From NCBI GenBank assembly GCA_951812795.1, contig OX638325.1, positions 2,380,277-2,444,276 of the forward strand: a DNA stretch of 64,000 nt, read 5' to 3'. The notes beneath the pieces are model-generated. The model made no database searches and was not told where the DNA came from. It saw only the letters and a list, made by a program, of their open reading frames with translations. A program made the position numbers and the translations under genes. This document shows, in pieces, positions 49,455-58,804 of this stretch. The stretch comes from an uncultured Dehalococcoidia bacterium. GTDB taxonomy: Bacteria; Chloroflexota; Dehalococcoidia; Lucifugimonadales; Lucifugimonadaceae. The stretch's first letter is position 1, and each line of letters begins with the position of its first letter.

Positions 49455-51491
49455 CTACTGGGCTTTCGAGACGTTCAAGATCTCGAGCAAGAAGCCCGCC
49501 CACAGGCTGTACGGTGCGATGTACGGGTTGCTGTTCGTCGCGAAGCCGCGCCAGTAGGTGTTGTTGAACGTCACAACGTGCCGCTCCTCGGCCAACGTAA
49601 TCTCAATTACGTCGTCTAGGAAGATGTCCAACGCCCGGTTCGCCAGATCCATGTAGACAGGATCCTCGGTAGACGGCAACACGCTGTCCATCTCGTCGAT
49701 GATGGCGTCGAACTCAGGATTGTTGTACTGGCTGTTAGCCCAAATGTATTGGTTCTGTTCACCTTGTGTCGGTGAATTGAATTTGGAGTGGTAGTGCTGC
49801 ATTGTGCCATGTGGCTCGCGGGAGCTGCCACAGTGCACGAGGATCCACATGTCAGCGAGACCAGTTCGGACCTCGGCCCAGAGCGGCGCGGTGTCCGGGT
49901 CGTGCAACACGAAGGTTACGTCGAATCCGGCGTCCTTCAATTGCTGCTCGACGACCGGGCCCATTGGTCGGAGCCAACCCGGCACGTGGAGGTCCATGCT
50001 CAGGGTCTCGCCGTCCTTCTCCCAATATCCGTCGCCGCCCATGGTGTAACCGGCAGCAACCATATTTTCCTCGACCTCTGCTTGACCTTGGCCTTCCCAA
50101 TTGTGCTTGGCGATGATGTCGGCTTGCGCATCTTCGTATGCTTTTAGACCGCCGTAAGTGGAGTAGGGGACCGACCGGGTCACTGTCGAACTCTCGTAGG
50201 CGAGGGCAACAAGTTCCTCGCGGTCAATCGCTGCTTGGACTGCACGTCGGGCGTTGAGATCAGACATGGGGCCATATTGCGTATTGATGCCGAGCGTGTA
50301 CACGCAGGCGTCTGCCGCACCGTAAGACGGGCCGTCGGTGTCCCACGAGATGATGTTCTTGTTTCGGTTGTGAGCCGTGACGAAGATGCCTGGTTGCATG
50401 ATCGAACCAGTATCGAACTCGTTGTTGATCATGCGAGCGACCATTGTGTCGGGCGATCCGGGCGGGATGTAGGCCACGCGGAGCGGCTCAGGCAACTCTT
50501 TGAAGTCGACTTTCGCGGCCCACCAGTTGTCATTGCGGTCGAAGATCTGGCCTTGGCCGTCAGCTCTAGTGGCGACGTAAGGGCCAGTCCCAACCGGCCA
50601 ACCCTTGTCGAGGTCGAAGTTCGGGAACGTCAGCGGATCTTGGCCTTCCCAGATGTGCTTCGGTAGGATCGGGAGGTGAATTTCCGAGTTCTCCTGGAAG
50701 TAGAAGTAGAAGAACCGGGCGTTTGGCTTGTTGTAGTTAATTCGGAAGTTCTGGTCGTCGATGACCTCAACGTCCTTCACCCATTCTTGGATGTCGCCGG
50801 CAAAAATCATGTCCGGATTGTTCTGCAACAATTCGATCGTGAACTTGACATCTTCGCTGGTGAACGGCATTCCGTCAGACCACTCGATGCCCTCGCGTAG
50901 CGTCACACTTACGCCCATGAAGTCGTCGTCGACCTCGCTGCTCTCGGCGAGCCACGGAATAACTTGACCATCGTTGTGGTTGTAGAGGTAGAGGAATTCG
51001 TAGATCGTCTTGTTGAGGATTCCACGAACTCTACCGAGATTACCAAGCGAGTAGGGGTTCATGTTTTCGGCGTCGTTCCAAACGGTGGCACCAGGACCGA
51101 ATCCCGTGATTACGAAGGTATCTTCACGGCCGATCGGGCCACGAGGTGCCGGCGTGGCAGTAACCTCACGCTCGATCTCTACGAGAGTCTCCTTCTCCAC
51201 CTCAACGACAACTTCCCGCTCGACCACGACTGTCTCGACGACCGTCTGTCCTTCGACGATCCTCTCGCGTTCGACGACGACCGTCTGCACGACTGTTTCG
51301 CCTTGAACAACGACTTCTTTGACGGTCTCAACGGTGACTTGCACTTCGACTTGGACTTCGCGTTCGACAACCACGGTTTCGACAACCGTTTCGGTCCCGC
51401 CGCATGCGACGGCAGTAGCGACTGCGGCGATAAGCGATCCCATCACTACAAGCCACAACGCGGATCGCACATTGCGTATCTTCTGCATCAT
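49455..51491 (-). CDS. ABC-importer substrate-binding lipoprotein with Val/Glu stalk, second copy
   Basis: This 678-residue SBP-family-5 protein has a signal ending ATAVAC with a lipidation Cys near residue 30. A Val/Glu/Thr stalk (about 34-115) with ETVVVER repeated four times follows, then a short Pro linker. The binding domain shows WSDGMPFTSEDVKFTIELL, WPVGTGPYVATRADGQG and LNARRAVQAAIDREELVALA. AGGAGAAAC lies directly before the ATG. It is divergent from the matching permease/ATPase operon starting at 51833, a usual arrangement. The ligand is not readable. The overall chain differs from the binding protein at 39205. Confidence 0.92.
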   Translation of the reverse strand: MMQKIRNVRSALWLVVMGSLIAAVATAVACGGTETVVETVVVEREVQVEVQVTVETVKEVVVQGETVVQTVVVERERIVEGQTVVETVVVEREVVVEVEKETLVEIEREVTATPAPRGPIGREDTFVITGFGPGATVWNDAENMNPYSLGNLGRVRGILNKTIYEFLYLYNHNDGQVIPWLAESSEVDDDFMGVSVTLREGIEWSDGMPFTSEDVKFTIELLQNNPDMIFAGDIQEWVKDVEVIDDQNFRINYNKPNARFFYFYFQENSEIHLPILPKHIWEGQDPLTFPNFDLDKGWPVGTGPYVATRADGQGQIFDRNDNWWAAKVDFKELPEPLRVAYIPPGSPDTMVARMINNEFDTGSIMQPGIFVTAHNRNKNIISWDTDGPSYGAADACVYTLGINTQYGPMSDLNARRAVQAAIDREELVALAYESSTVTRSVPYSTYGGLKAYEDAQADIIAKHNWEGQGQAEVEENMVAAGYTMGGDGYWEKDGETLSMDLHVPGWLRPMGPVVEQQLKDAGFDVTFVLHDPDTAPLWAEVRTGLADMWILVHCGSSREPHGTMQHYHSKFNSPTQGEQNQYIWANSQYNNPEFDAIIDEMDSVLPSTEDPVYMDLANRALDIFLDDVIEITLAEERHVVTFNNTYWRGFATNSNPYIAPYSLWAGFLLEILNVSKAQ

Positions 51492-51832
51492 TGTTTCTCC
51501 TGGGGCCGGTGTTGAAATTTCCCGAGCCCTCTCAAAGCGGTCCGGTTCGAAAACCGCCGTTTTTCAATCAAGATCCCGAAAAACCGCGTCGAACATTCCG
51601 CTCATTGGAGCAAAATCTAAATCAAATCTTGGGGCATGTCAATTTGCGGATTCCACGACGCGGTTCCAACTCAATCGGCTTTCGCCGTACCCTCTTTTGG
51701 TCGTCGACCAGTGGCGATGGTTGTGTGGTTCATGTAACATTTTGGTCGATTGAGCCGACCTCACGAACGTCGGATTTTTTTGAAATACAAGATGCAGAGC
51801 CGCAAACAGCGTTCCGATAGGGCATACGTCGC
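51492..51832. other. Divergent promoter region of the second ABC importer
   Basis: These 341 bases separate the leftward binding-protein gene from the rightward permease operon. I see no coding region or long repeat. An AT-rich patch around 51730-51790 (CATGTAACATTTTGG, TTTTTTTGAAATACAAG) is the likely promoter zone for the permease operon. Confidence 0.45.
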
Positions 51833-52840
51833 ATGACCGTCGACTATGTCCTCAGACGTTTAGGAATGTTCGTGCTGATCATCTTCGTGGCTGGCACGCT
51901 AAATTTCGCCATCCCGCGTCTTCGACCGACTAATCCGGTCGAGGAGCGGATGAATCAGCTTCTTCAGCAAGCTGGTGGCGTTCACATTGCAAACGTCAAG
52001 GAGATGATTGCGAGCTACGAAGAACGCTTCGGGTTGAACAATCCGCTCTGGCGGCAATACCTCAACTATTGGATCGCGCTAGCCAAGCTGGATTTTGGCC
52101 AGTCGATCGCATATTTCCCAGCCGACGTTACACGAGAAGTCATGCGTTCGATGCCATGGACTTTGGGATTGGTAGGCGTCACCACCGTAATGGCGGCTGT
52201 CATAGGGTCGTTTTTCGGCGCGTGGTTGGGGTGGACTCGCACACCGATTGCGGTTTCGTTCGTGGTACCGTTATTGCTGATCGTGACGGCGGTACCGTTC
52301 TACCTGTTGGGTTTGCTGATGTTGTGGGTGTTTACCGTCTTCTGGCCAGTCTTGCCGGGTGGCGGCGCCCACGATCCGTTAATCGCTCCAGCTTTCGACC
52401 TAACCACGATCATCGACATTGTTCAGCATGCCATCTTGCCCGGTGCGGCGATTATTCTCTCCAGCGTCGGTTTTTGGGGGCTGGGAATGCGCGGCATGAT
52501 GGTTACCACGATGGGCGACGACTTCATCAAGCTCGCCGAGTTTAAAGGCCTCAAGGAGAGGCGGATATTCCTTCGTTACGCAGTGCGAAACGCACTGTTG
52601 CCCCAGGTTACTGGGCTAGCGATAAACATCGGCTTTGTCGTGTCTGGCTCAGTCTTGGTGGAGGTCTTATTTGCGTATCCCGGCATCGGAAACCTCCTGT
52701 ACACGGCTATCACCAGTAACGATTATTTCCTTATCCAAGGCGTGCTCATGTACGTTATTTTCGCCGTCGGATTGATGCTCTTCATCGTCGATCTCATCTA
52801 CCCACTGATTGACCCTCGCATTCGATATCGGTCTGCTTGA
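51833..52840 (+). CDS. Oligopeptide-type ABC importer permease (DppB/OppB-like)
   Basis: This 335-residue membrane protein begins DYVLRRLGMFVLIIFVAGTLNFAIPRL and has the LNNPLWRQYLNYWIALAKLDFGQSI loop. About six membrane segments and an EAA motif (GDDFIKLAEFKGLKERRIFLRYAVRNALLP) follow. It ends IDLIYPLIDPRIRYRSA. It is the first gene of a five-gene operon with permease, two ATPases and a sulfatase. The stop overlaps the next ATG as TGATG. Confidence 0.93.
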   Translation: MTVDYVLRRLGMFVLIIFVAGTLNFAIPRLRPTNPVEERMNQLLQQAGGVHIANVKEMIASYEERFGLNNPLWRQYLNYWIALAKLDFGQSIAYFPADVTREVMRSMPWTLGLVGVTTVMAAVIGSFFGAWLGWTRTPIAVSFVVPLLLIVTAVPFYLLGLLMLWVFTVFWPVLPGGGAHDPLIAPAFDLTTIIDIVQHAILPGAAIILSSVGFWGLGMRGMMVTTMGDDFIKLAEFKGLKERRIFLRYAVRNALLPQVTGLAINIGFVVSGSVLVEVLFAYPGIGNLLYTAITSNDYFLIQGVLMYVIFAVGLMLFIVDLIYPLIDPRIRYRSA

Positions 52841-53811
52841 TGGCAAATATGGACACAACCGCGCTGGAACCGCAGCTCCCGAGCAGTTACGACGTAACGG
52901 TGTTCGAGGAAGAGACGCGATGGGTCAAGGTGTCTGGGGCCATCCGACGCAACGTCTTGCTTTTCGCCGGCTCCTTACTCATCCTTGCCATCGTGTTATT
53001 CGCGGTGGCTGGATCATTGATCATTGACGAAAAGCGCACGGAAGTAGGTTTCGCTCACGCAGAACGCGAAACTGCCGACGGGTCGATCAAGGAAGTAGTA
53101 GCGCCTCGGTTAAAGCCTTCGGGCGAATTCTGGTTCGGAACCGATCAGTTCGCGCGGGACATCTTCGCATACGTCGCGTACGGAACGTTGGGAACGTTGT
53201 GGATGGGATTGATCGCCGGCATCATTGGCATCGGCATCGGCACATTGCTCGGGTTTATCGGCGGGTATTTCGGAGGATGGCTTGACGCGGTGATCGTTGT
53301 ATTGAGCGACGCGCTGATCACGATTCCCGGTTTGATGCTGCTGATCACGATCAGCGCGTATCTGGATCAACTAACCGTTGAGCAGCTCGGGATTCTCATC
53401 GGTGTGATTTCTTGGATGGGGACGACGCGCGTGGTTCGTGCACAAGTTCTGACATTGAAGAATCGCGCGTATGTTGAGGTTTCGAAATTCAACGGTCAGG
53501 GCGACATGGAGATCGTAGTCAGCGAGCTGATACCCAACCTCGCACCGTTCATTGCGGCAGCATTCGTCGGCGCGGTCGCCGGCGCAATCCTCCTTTCGAT
53601 CGGGTTGTCCGCATTGGGTCTCGGACCGCAGAACGAACCATCTTTGGGTCTCATGGCTTTCTGGTTCATCAGATTTGGCGCCGTGCCGCAAGGGATGTGG
53701 TGGTGGTTTGGTCCGCCAATCGTTGTCATAGCCATATTCATCGTCGGCCTCTTTATGATCACGGCTGGCCTCGATCAGATCGCCAACCCTAGGCTCCGCA
53801 CTTCGGTATGA
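52840..53811 (+). CDS. Oligopeptide-type ABC importer permease (DppC/OppC-like)
   Basis: This protein of about 323 residues has an N-terminal anchor, the DppC-type loop FGTDQFARDIFAYVAYGTLG, a membrane core GIIGIGIGTLLGFIGGYFGG, and an EAA motif with LKNRAYVEVSKFNGQGDMEIVV. It pairs with the preceding permease. The start ATG overlaps the upstream stop, and its own stop overlaps the ATPase start (ATGA). Confidence 0.92.
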   Translation: MANMDTTALEPQLPSSYDVTVFEEETRWVKVSGAIRRNVLLFAGSLLILAIVLFAVAGSLIIDEKRTEVGFAHAERETADGSIKEVVAPRLKPSGEFWFGTDQFARDIFAYVAYGTLGTLWMGLIAGIIGIGIGTLLGFIGGYFGGWLDAVIVVLSDALITIPGLMLLITISAYLDQLTVEQLGILIGVISWMGTTRVVRAQVLTLKNRAYVEVSKFNGQGDMEIVVSELIPNLAPFIAAAFVGAVAGAILLSIGLSALGLGPQNEPSLGLMAFWFIRFGAVPQGMWWWFGPPIVVIAIFIVGLFMITAGLDQIANPRLRTSV

Positions 53812-54809
53812 CGACCGCAACAGCCGTTCATTCACCGCTCGTAGTCAAAGACCTCAAGGTCTATTACTACACGCGCCGGGGACCCGTTAAAGCGGTCGAC
53901 GGCGTCTCATTCGAACTCCATCGCGGCGAACGCCTGGGCCTCGTTGGCGAATCAGGTTCCGGCAAATCCACCATCGCCCTCGCGCTGATGATGGCGCACA
54001 AAGAACCGGCCCGCATCGAAGGTGGCAGCATCGTCCTCAACGGTTCGAACGTGCTGGACGATAACTCCGAGCAAGTTCGGCTGCGCCGACTCTCCGAGAT
54101 TGCTATGGTTCCACAGGGCGCGCTCAACTCGCTGAATCCGGTAATGCGGATCCGAGATCAAGTCATCGACGGCCTAAAAGACCATAACGTGAGCATGAGC
54201 GATGGTGAGTTCGCTAACCGAGTAGCCGAACTGCTCGACAGCGTCGGGCTCCACCGCGACGTCGCTTCGCGCTTTCCCCACGAACTCAGCGGCGGGATGA
54301 AACAGCGCGTCTCGATCGCCATCGCCATCTCGATGAATCCCTCCGTGATCGTCGCCGACGAACCGACCAGCGCGCTCGACGTCGTGGTGCAGAAGCAGGT
54401 GGTCCAAACTTTGCGTGACGTGCAGGAGCGCATCGGAGCCGCGGCGATCATGATCGGACACGACATGGGACTCATGGCGCAGTTCGCATCACGGATCGGC
54501 ATCATGTACGGTGGCAAAATCGTCGAGATCGGCCCCGTCTCCCACATCTTCAACAATCCCAAACATCCTTACACTCGTCTCCTGATTTCCAGCTTGCCCG
54601 ATACTAGAAGCAAGCGACGACTCGAAGGCATTCCGGGACTGCCGCCCTCGTTGCTCCGTCCTCCGCCAGGGTGCATCTTTCACACTCGTTGCCCAGACGC
54701 CATGGACATCTGCAGTCAAGAGATACCGGCAACCCGTGAGATCGACGCATTGCGGTACGCCGCGTGCCATCTCTACGGAGACGATGACGGGAAGGTGGTC
54801 GATCTATGA
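53808..54809 (+). CDS. Oligopeptide-type ABC importer ATPase (DppD-like)
   Basis: This 333-residue ABC ATPase has Walker A GESGSGKST, Q-loop VPQGALNSLNP, signature LSGGMKQRV, Walker B VIVADEPTSALD and H-loop IGHDMG. The C-terminus carries the oligopeptide-family extension with PGCIFHTRCPDAMDIC and a later Cys, a probable iron-sulfur site. It energises the two permeases with the DppF-like partner. The gene overlaps its neighbours by four bases on both sides. Confidence 0.95.
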   Translation: MTTATAVHSPLVVKDLKVYYYTRRGPVKAVDGVSFELHRGERLGLVGESGSGKSTIALALMMAHKEPARIEGGSIVLNGSNVLDDNSEQVRLRRLSEIAMVPQGALNSLNPVMRIRDQVIDGLKDHNVSMSDGEFANRVAELLDSVGLHRDVASRFPHELSGGMKQRVSIAIAISMNPSVIVADEPTSALDVVVQKQVVQTLRDVQERIGAAAIMIGHDMGLMAQFASRIGIMYGGKIVEIGPVSHIFNNPKHPYTRLLISSLPDTRSKRRLEGIPGLPPSLLRPPPGCIFHTRCPDAMDICSQEIPATREIDALRYAACHLYGDDDGKVVDL

Positions 54810-55867
54810 CAACCGCACAGCTCGATCGTTCAACCCAAGAGGTTGAGAATGAACCGTTGCTACAGGCTGACAGCGTGAGCAAGACCTTCGTCTCTGGCAC
54901 CTTTCGCAAACACTACACCCGTGCGCTCGATACCGTAACGCTAAGCGTGCCGGAATCTCCGCCGACCATAACCGCTATCGCCGGCGAGAGTGGTAGCGGC
55001 AAAACAACGTTGGCGCGCACGGTGCTCGGACTTGTGGAACCGACCTCCGGCGCAGTCATCTATCGGGGAACCAACGTCGCGGATATGTCCCGTGCTCAAC
55101 ACGCCGAGTTCCGACGCGAAGTCCAAGTCATCTTCCAAGACCCGTTCGAGTCCTACAACCCCTTTTACAAGGTCGATCACGTCCTTCGCACACCAATACG
55201 CAGATACAATCTCGCATCCTCCAAATCGGAAGCCGATGACATCGTTGAAGAGGCGCTAAGGACCGTTGGGCTTCGACCTGAAGAGACGCTCGGCCGGCAC
55301 CCGCACCAACTCAGCGGCGGTCAACGACAGCGCGTTATGGTCGCCCGTGCCGTCATGCTCAAGCCCAAGATCATCGTCGCCGACGAACCCGTTTCAATGG
55401 TCGACGCATCACTGCGCGCCACCATCCTAGAGACACTGCGAGCGATGAACCGCGACGTAGGAATTTCGATCCTCTACATCACGCACGACCTTACGACAGC
55501 GTACCAACTCGCTGAAAACATAATCGTCCTCTACAAAGGCCGCGTCGCCGAATCCGGCAGCGTAGATTCCGTGATCAACGATCCGACGCACCCCTACACC
55601 CAGCTCCTAGTCTCATCGATTCCGCAACCGGATCCTGAGACGCAATGGGGCAGGGAGCAAGAGGCGCGCGACGAGGAAGAAGCCGAGATCGCTGGCTGTA
55701 ACTTCTACGACCGCTGCCCACTCCGCATGGACGAATGCACCGTGTCCGACCCACCCCTCTACCGCACCGCCCCAAACCGCATCACCCGCTGCTACCGCTA
55801 CGCCGAATCCCCTGTTCACCTAGCACCCGATCTGCGGTCGGTTTTTGCACCGGTTGGCGGCGATTGA
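54806..55867 (+). CDS. Oligopeptide-type ABC importer ATPase (DppF-like)
   Basis: This 353-residue ATPase has Walker A GESGSGKTT, Q-loop VIFQDPFESYNPF, signature LSGGQRQRVMVARAV, Walker B IIVADEPVSMVDASL and H-loop ITHDL. The C-terminal cysteine-bearing extension reads GCNFYDRCPLRMDEC, with another Cys in RCYRY. It is the heterodimer partner of the DppD-like protein, coupled by an ATGA overlap. A sulfatase gene follows after 32 bases. Confidence 0.95.
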   Translation: MTTAQLDRSTQEVENEPLLQADSVSKTFVSGTFRKHYTRALDTVTLSVPESPPTITAIAGESGSGKTTLARTVLGLVEPTSGAVIYRGTNVADMSRAQHAEFRREVQVIFQDPFESYNPFYKVDHVLRTPIRRYNLASSKSEADDIVEEALRTVGLRPEETLGRHPHQLSGGQRQRVMVARAVMLKPKIIVADEPVSMVDASLRATILETLRAMNRDVGISILYITHDLTTAYQLAENIIVLYKGRVAESGSVDSVINDPTHPYTQLLVSSIPQPDPETQWGREQEARDEEEAEIAGCNFYDRCPLRMDECTVSDPPLYRTAPNRITRCYRYAESPVHLAPDLRSVFAPVGGD

Positions 55868-55899
55868 CACTCGCAACGAACATACCGGGAAAATATCTG

Positions 55900-57417
55900 A
55901 TGGCTGAACGCTCCGAACGCTCCAACCTCCTCTTCATCTTCTCCGACCAGCAGCGCGCCGACACCATGGCCGCTTACGGCAACCACTGGATCGAGACGCC
56001 CGGCATGAACCGCCTCGCCGATACCGGCTCGGTCATCGAGAACTGCTACGTCTCCTCCCCCATCTGCACCCCGTCTCGCTCAACCATCATGACCGGCACT
56101 TGGCCCCATACCAACGGCGCATACAAGAACAACGTGCCCCTGCCAGACGAGGTTGACACCATCGTCGATCACATCCCAGACGACTACCACAAGGCATACT
56201 TTGGCAAGTGGCACCTCGGGGACGAGATCGGCAAGCGCCGCGGCTTCGACGAGTGGCACCCCATCGAAGACCTCTACCGCGTCTGGAGCGACAACCCAGA
56301 CATCGAAGAAGAGTTCAGCCCGTACCACCACTACCTGATCTCGCAAGGCTACGAACCCGACGCCGAAGTCGGCGGCATCCGCGTCTTCAGCCGTCCTTTC
56401 GCCCACGATCTGCCGGAAGAGCACACCAAAGCCTCCTACCTCGGCCGAGAAGTCAGTAAATTCCTCGAACGCAACCAAGAAAACCCCTTCGCTCTATACG
56501 TCAACTTCCTCGAACCGCATTTCCCGTACACCGGGCCGCTAAACGACTACTACGATCCCGAATCAATCCCCGAGTCGCCCATCTTCATGGGAGATCCGCC
56601 TGACACGGCATCCCTGATGCACCAACTCATGGCGCAGCTCTACAAAACCGGCGAAGACTGGGCCGCTCCAACCGCGGCAAGAGAGCTCCGCGGCGAACTA
56701 ATCTCACCACCCGGCCAAGAAGAAGCCGACCTCCGCCAAATCCAAGCCCGATACGCCGGACTCGTAACACTTCTCGACCGCGCCATCGAAAATATCCTGG
56801 ACAAACTTGACGAATTAGGCCTCGCCGAAAACACCATCGTAGTCTTCACCAGCGAGCACGGCGATCAACTCGGCGACCACTACATCCTCCATAAGATGGT
56901 CATGTACGAAGACACCGTCCGCGTCCCCATGCTCATCCGTGTCCCGTGGCTCGAAGGTCGCCACATTCCTGGCCGATATTCCCACATCGACACCGTTCCC
57001 ACGCTCCTCGATCTGATGGGTTTCGAGACCCCGGAAATGCTCCAAGGCCAAAGCAGGGCAGAGGTCATCGCCGGTAACGAAACGCTAGAAGACGACGTAA
57101 TCATTGCCTGGCACGGACGTGGCCTCGATGGTCTCACACTCCCCATGTCGCCCCTCGAACTCCAACGCGACATCCCACACCGCGTCATTATCACCTCCGA
57201 CGGTTGGAAGCTGAACCTAGCAGTCGGCGATTTCTGCGAGTTCTACAACCTCAACGACGATCCGTACGAACAGACCAACCTCTTTTATACGGAGCAACAC
57301 GGCGAAAAAGCCGTTGAACTCGCCCGACGCATCCGCGCATGGCAAGACCGCAACGGCGACCGATTGGCACTGCCTGACATCTACCCGGGCGTAGGCTACG
57401 TCGCCGGGTTGAGGTAG
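55900..57417 (+). CDS. Sulfatase, predicted cytoplasmic
   Basis: This 505-residue protein of the formylglycine-dependent sulfatase family has its nucleophile in the motif PICTPSRSTIMTG, where the Cys would become formylglycine. Metal-site motifs are FIFSDQQRADTMAAYG at the N-terminus, FGKWHLGDEIG and FTSEHGDQLGDH. In the last, the usual Asp before His is Glu. No signal peptide is visible, so it would act in the cytoplasm on an imported sulfate ester. It is the last gene of the ABC importer operon. The ATG at 55900 follows GGGAAAAT. A hairpin terminator follows. Confidence 0.9.
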   Translation: MAERSERSNLLFIFSDQQRADTMAAYGNHWIETPGMNRLADTGSVIENCYVSSPICTPSRSTIMTGTWPHTNGAYKNNVPLPDEVDTIVDHIPDDYHKAYFGKWHLGDEIGKRRGFDEWHPIEDLYRVWSDNPDIEEEFSPYHHYLISQGYEPDAEVGGIRVFSRPFAHDLPEEHTKASYLGREVSKFLERNQENPFALYVNFLEPHFPYTGPLNDYYDPESIPESPIFMGDPPDTASLMHQLMAQLYKTGEDWAAPTAARELRGELISPPGQEEADLRQIQARYAGLVTLLDRAIENILDKLDELGLAENTIVVFTSEHGDQLGDHYILHKMVMYEDTVRVPMLIRVPWLEGRHIPGRYSHIDTVPTLLDLMGFETPEMLQGQSRAEVIAGNETLEDDVIIAWHGRGLDGLTLPMSPLELQRDIPHRVIITSDGWKLNLAVGDFCEFYNLNDDPYEQTNLFYTEQHGEKAVELARRIRAWQDRNGDRLALPDIYPGVGYVAGLR

Positions 57418-57433
57418 CCCGTTGACCCAACAG

Positions 57434-57462
57434 GAGTGGTGATCGCCTCTAGATCACCACTC
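57434..57462. terminator. Bidirectional hairpin between sulfatase and MFS genes
   Basis: GAGTGGTGATC, seven loop bases and GATCACCACTC form a perfect 11-bp stem, followed by TTCCTC on the plus strand. It lies between convergent stop codons. The T-run is weak. Confidence 0.65.
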
Positions 57463-57493
57463 TTCCTCGCATCGGCCACTAACTCGCTGCGAA

Positions 57494-58804
57494 CTACTGC
57501 GGGTTCGCGACGAGTGCCGTTTTCGGCGGGGGCTCGCGTGACGTCAAGATGGCGATCGCTCCGATGATGTGGGCAGCTACGAAAGCGACGAATATGCCGG
57601 AATAGGAGCCATAGAGGTCGAAGTACAGTCCCCCGATGAACGGACCCGTAGCTTGGAAAACAACCATGAACGGCATGCTTGCCCCTCGCACGGCGCCAAT
57701 GTGCACTCTGCCGAAGTATTTTGCCCAGATGAACTCGCTCAGCGGTATTGTGCTGCCAAATCCGAATCCCCAAACGGCGAATGCAACAAACATCAAACTC
57801 AACGAACCGAGTTGAGCGGCAAATAGCATGAGTGTCACGCCCGATGCGCAAGCGCCCAGTGCCGAGGCGCACAGGAAACGCACAGGGACTCTCTGCAGCA
57901 GGTAACCCCACACGAACTTTGAAACCAGGTTCGCTCCGCCGTTCAATGCGACTACGAGAGCGGCCTCTGTACGCGTCATTCCGTTGTCGGTCATGAACGG
58001 AATCGCATGCACCAGCACCGCCAAGATCGCAAATATGTGAAGCCCGTAACCCACGATCAACAACCACATGGCGGGTGTGCGCATCGCTTCCCGGGGCCGA
58101 TAAGAGTTAGCGGCGTCACGGTTTTGCTGTTGGACCGCTCTGCGCGACCTAGCGTCGTTGCGTTGCGCGGCCGGCAGCGTGCCATCGGGTAACAGTCCAT
58201 GATCTTCAGGCCGTCGCCGCATGACCAACGCGGCTGGCACAACGATCGCGAATACGAAGATGGCTAGAAAGACGTACGCGTCGCGCCACCCGATTGAGTC
58301 CACCAACTGTGTCAATGCGACTGGCATGATCAGAGCGGCGAGTGAAATGCCAGAAGATCCAAGTGCGACGGCCCAACCACGTCTTACCACGAACCATTTT
58401 GCCAGCGTGACATTCACTACCATGCTGCCGACCAATGCGAAGCCGACGCCCCCTGCGAGCATCGACAACAACAGAAACTGCCAAAGCGCGTCCACCTGAG
58501 ACATGGCGAGATACGACGCGGCATATATGCAGGCTCCCGTCAGCATCAAGGGCCGCGCTCCGAAACGGTCCACCAGCGGACCCACGACCAATCCAGACAA
58601 CGCGCCTACAGGCAGAGCGGTCGAGGCTCCCAACGTATATTCCGCCGACGCCCAATCAAGTTCTTCGGTCATCGGACGCAGAAAAACACCCGCAATACTC
58701 CCGCCGACACCCATACTGACGAACTGACCGACGACCGCTCCGATGACGATCCACCAGCCCCAGAAGATGCCACCTCGCTGGTTTGCAGACGACGGAGACC
58801 TCAA
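57494..58804 (-). CDS. Major facilitator superfamily transporter (OFA/MCT-like), third of three
   Basis: This 436-residue transporter with 12 predicted helices starts FWGWWIVIGAVVGQFVSMGVGG. The loop DRFGARPLMLTG is the MFS A-motif region between helices 2 and 3, and a second half starts ALVVALNGGANLVSKF. The layout resembles oxalate/formate and monocarboxylate transporters. It is more distant from its two upstream neighbours than they are from each other. The start overlaps the stop of the preceding MFS gene by four bases. The substrate is unknown. Confidence 0.87.
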   Translation of the reverse strand: MRSPSSANQRGGIFWGWWIVIGAVVGQFVSMGVGGSIAGVFLRPMTEELDWASAEYTLGASTALPVGALSGLVVGPLVDRFGARPLMLTGACIYAASYLAMSQVDALWQFLLLSMLAGGVGFALVGSMVVNVTLAKWFVVRRGWAVALGSSGISLAALIMPVALTQLVDSIGWRDAYVFLAIFVFAIVVPAALVMRRRPEDHGLLPDGTLPAAQRNDARSRRAVQQQNRDAANSYRPREAMRTPAMWLLIVGYGLHIFAILAVLVHAIPFMTDNGMTRTEAALVVALNGGANLVSKFVWGYLLQRVPVRFLCASALGACASGVTLMLFAAQLGSLSLMFVAFAVWGFGFGSTIPLSEFIWAKYFGRVHIGAVRGASMPFMVVFQATGPFIGGLYFDLYGSYSGIFVAFVAAHIIGAIAILTSREPPPKTALVANPQ

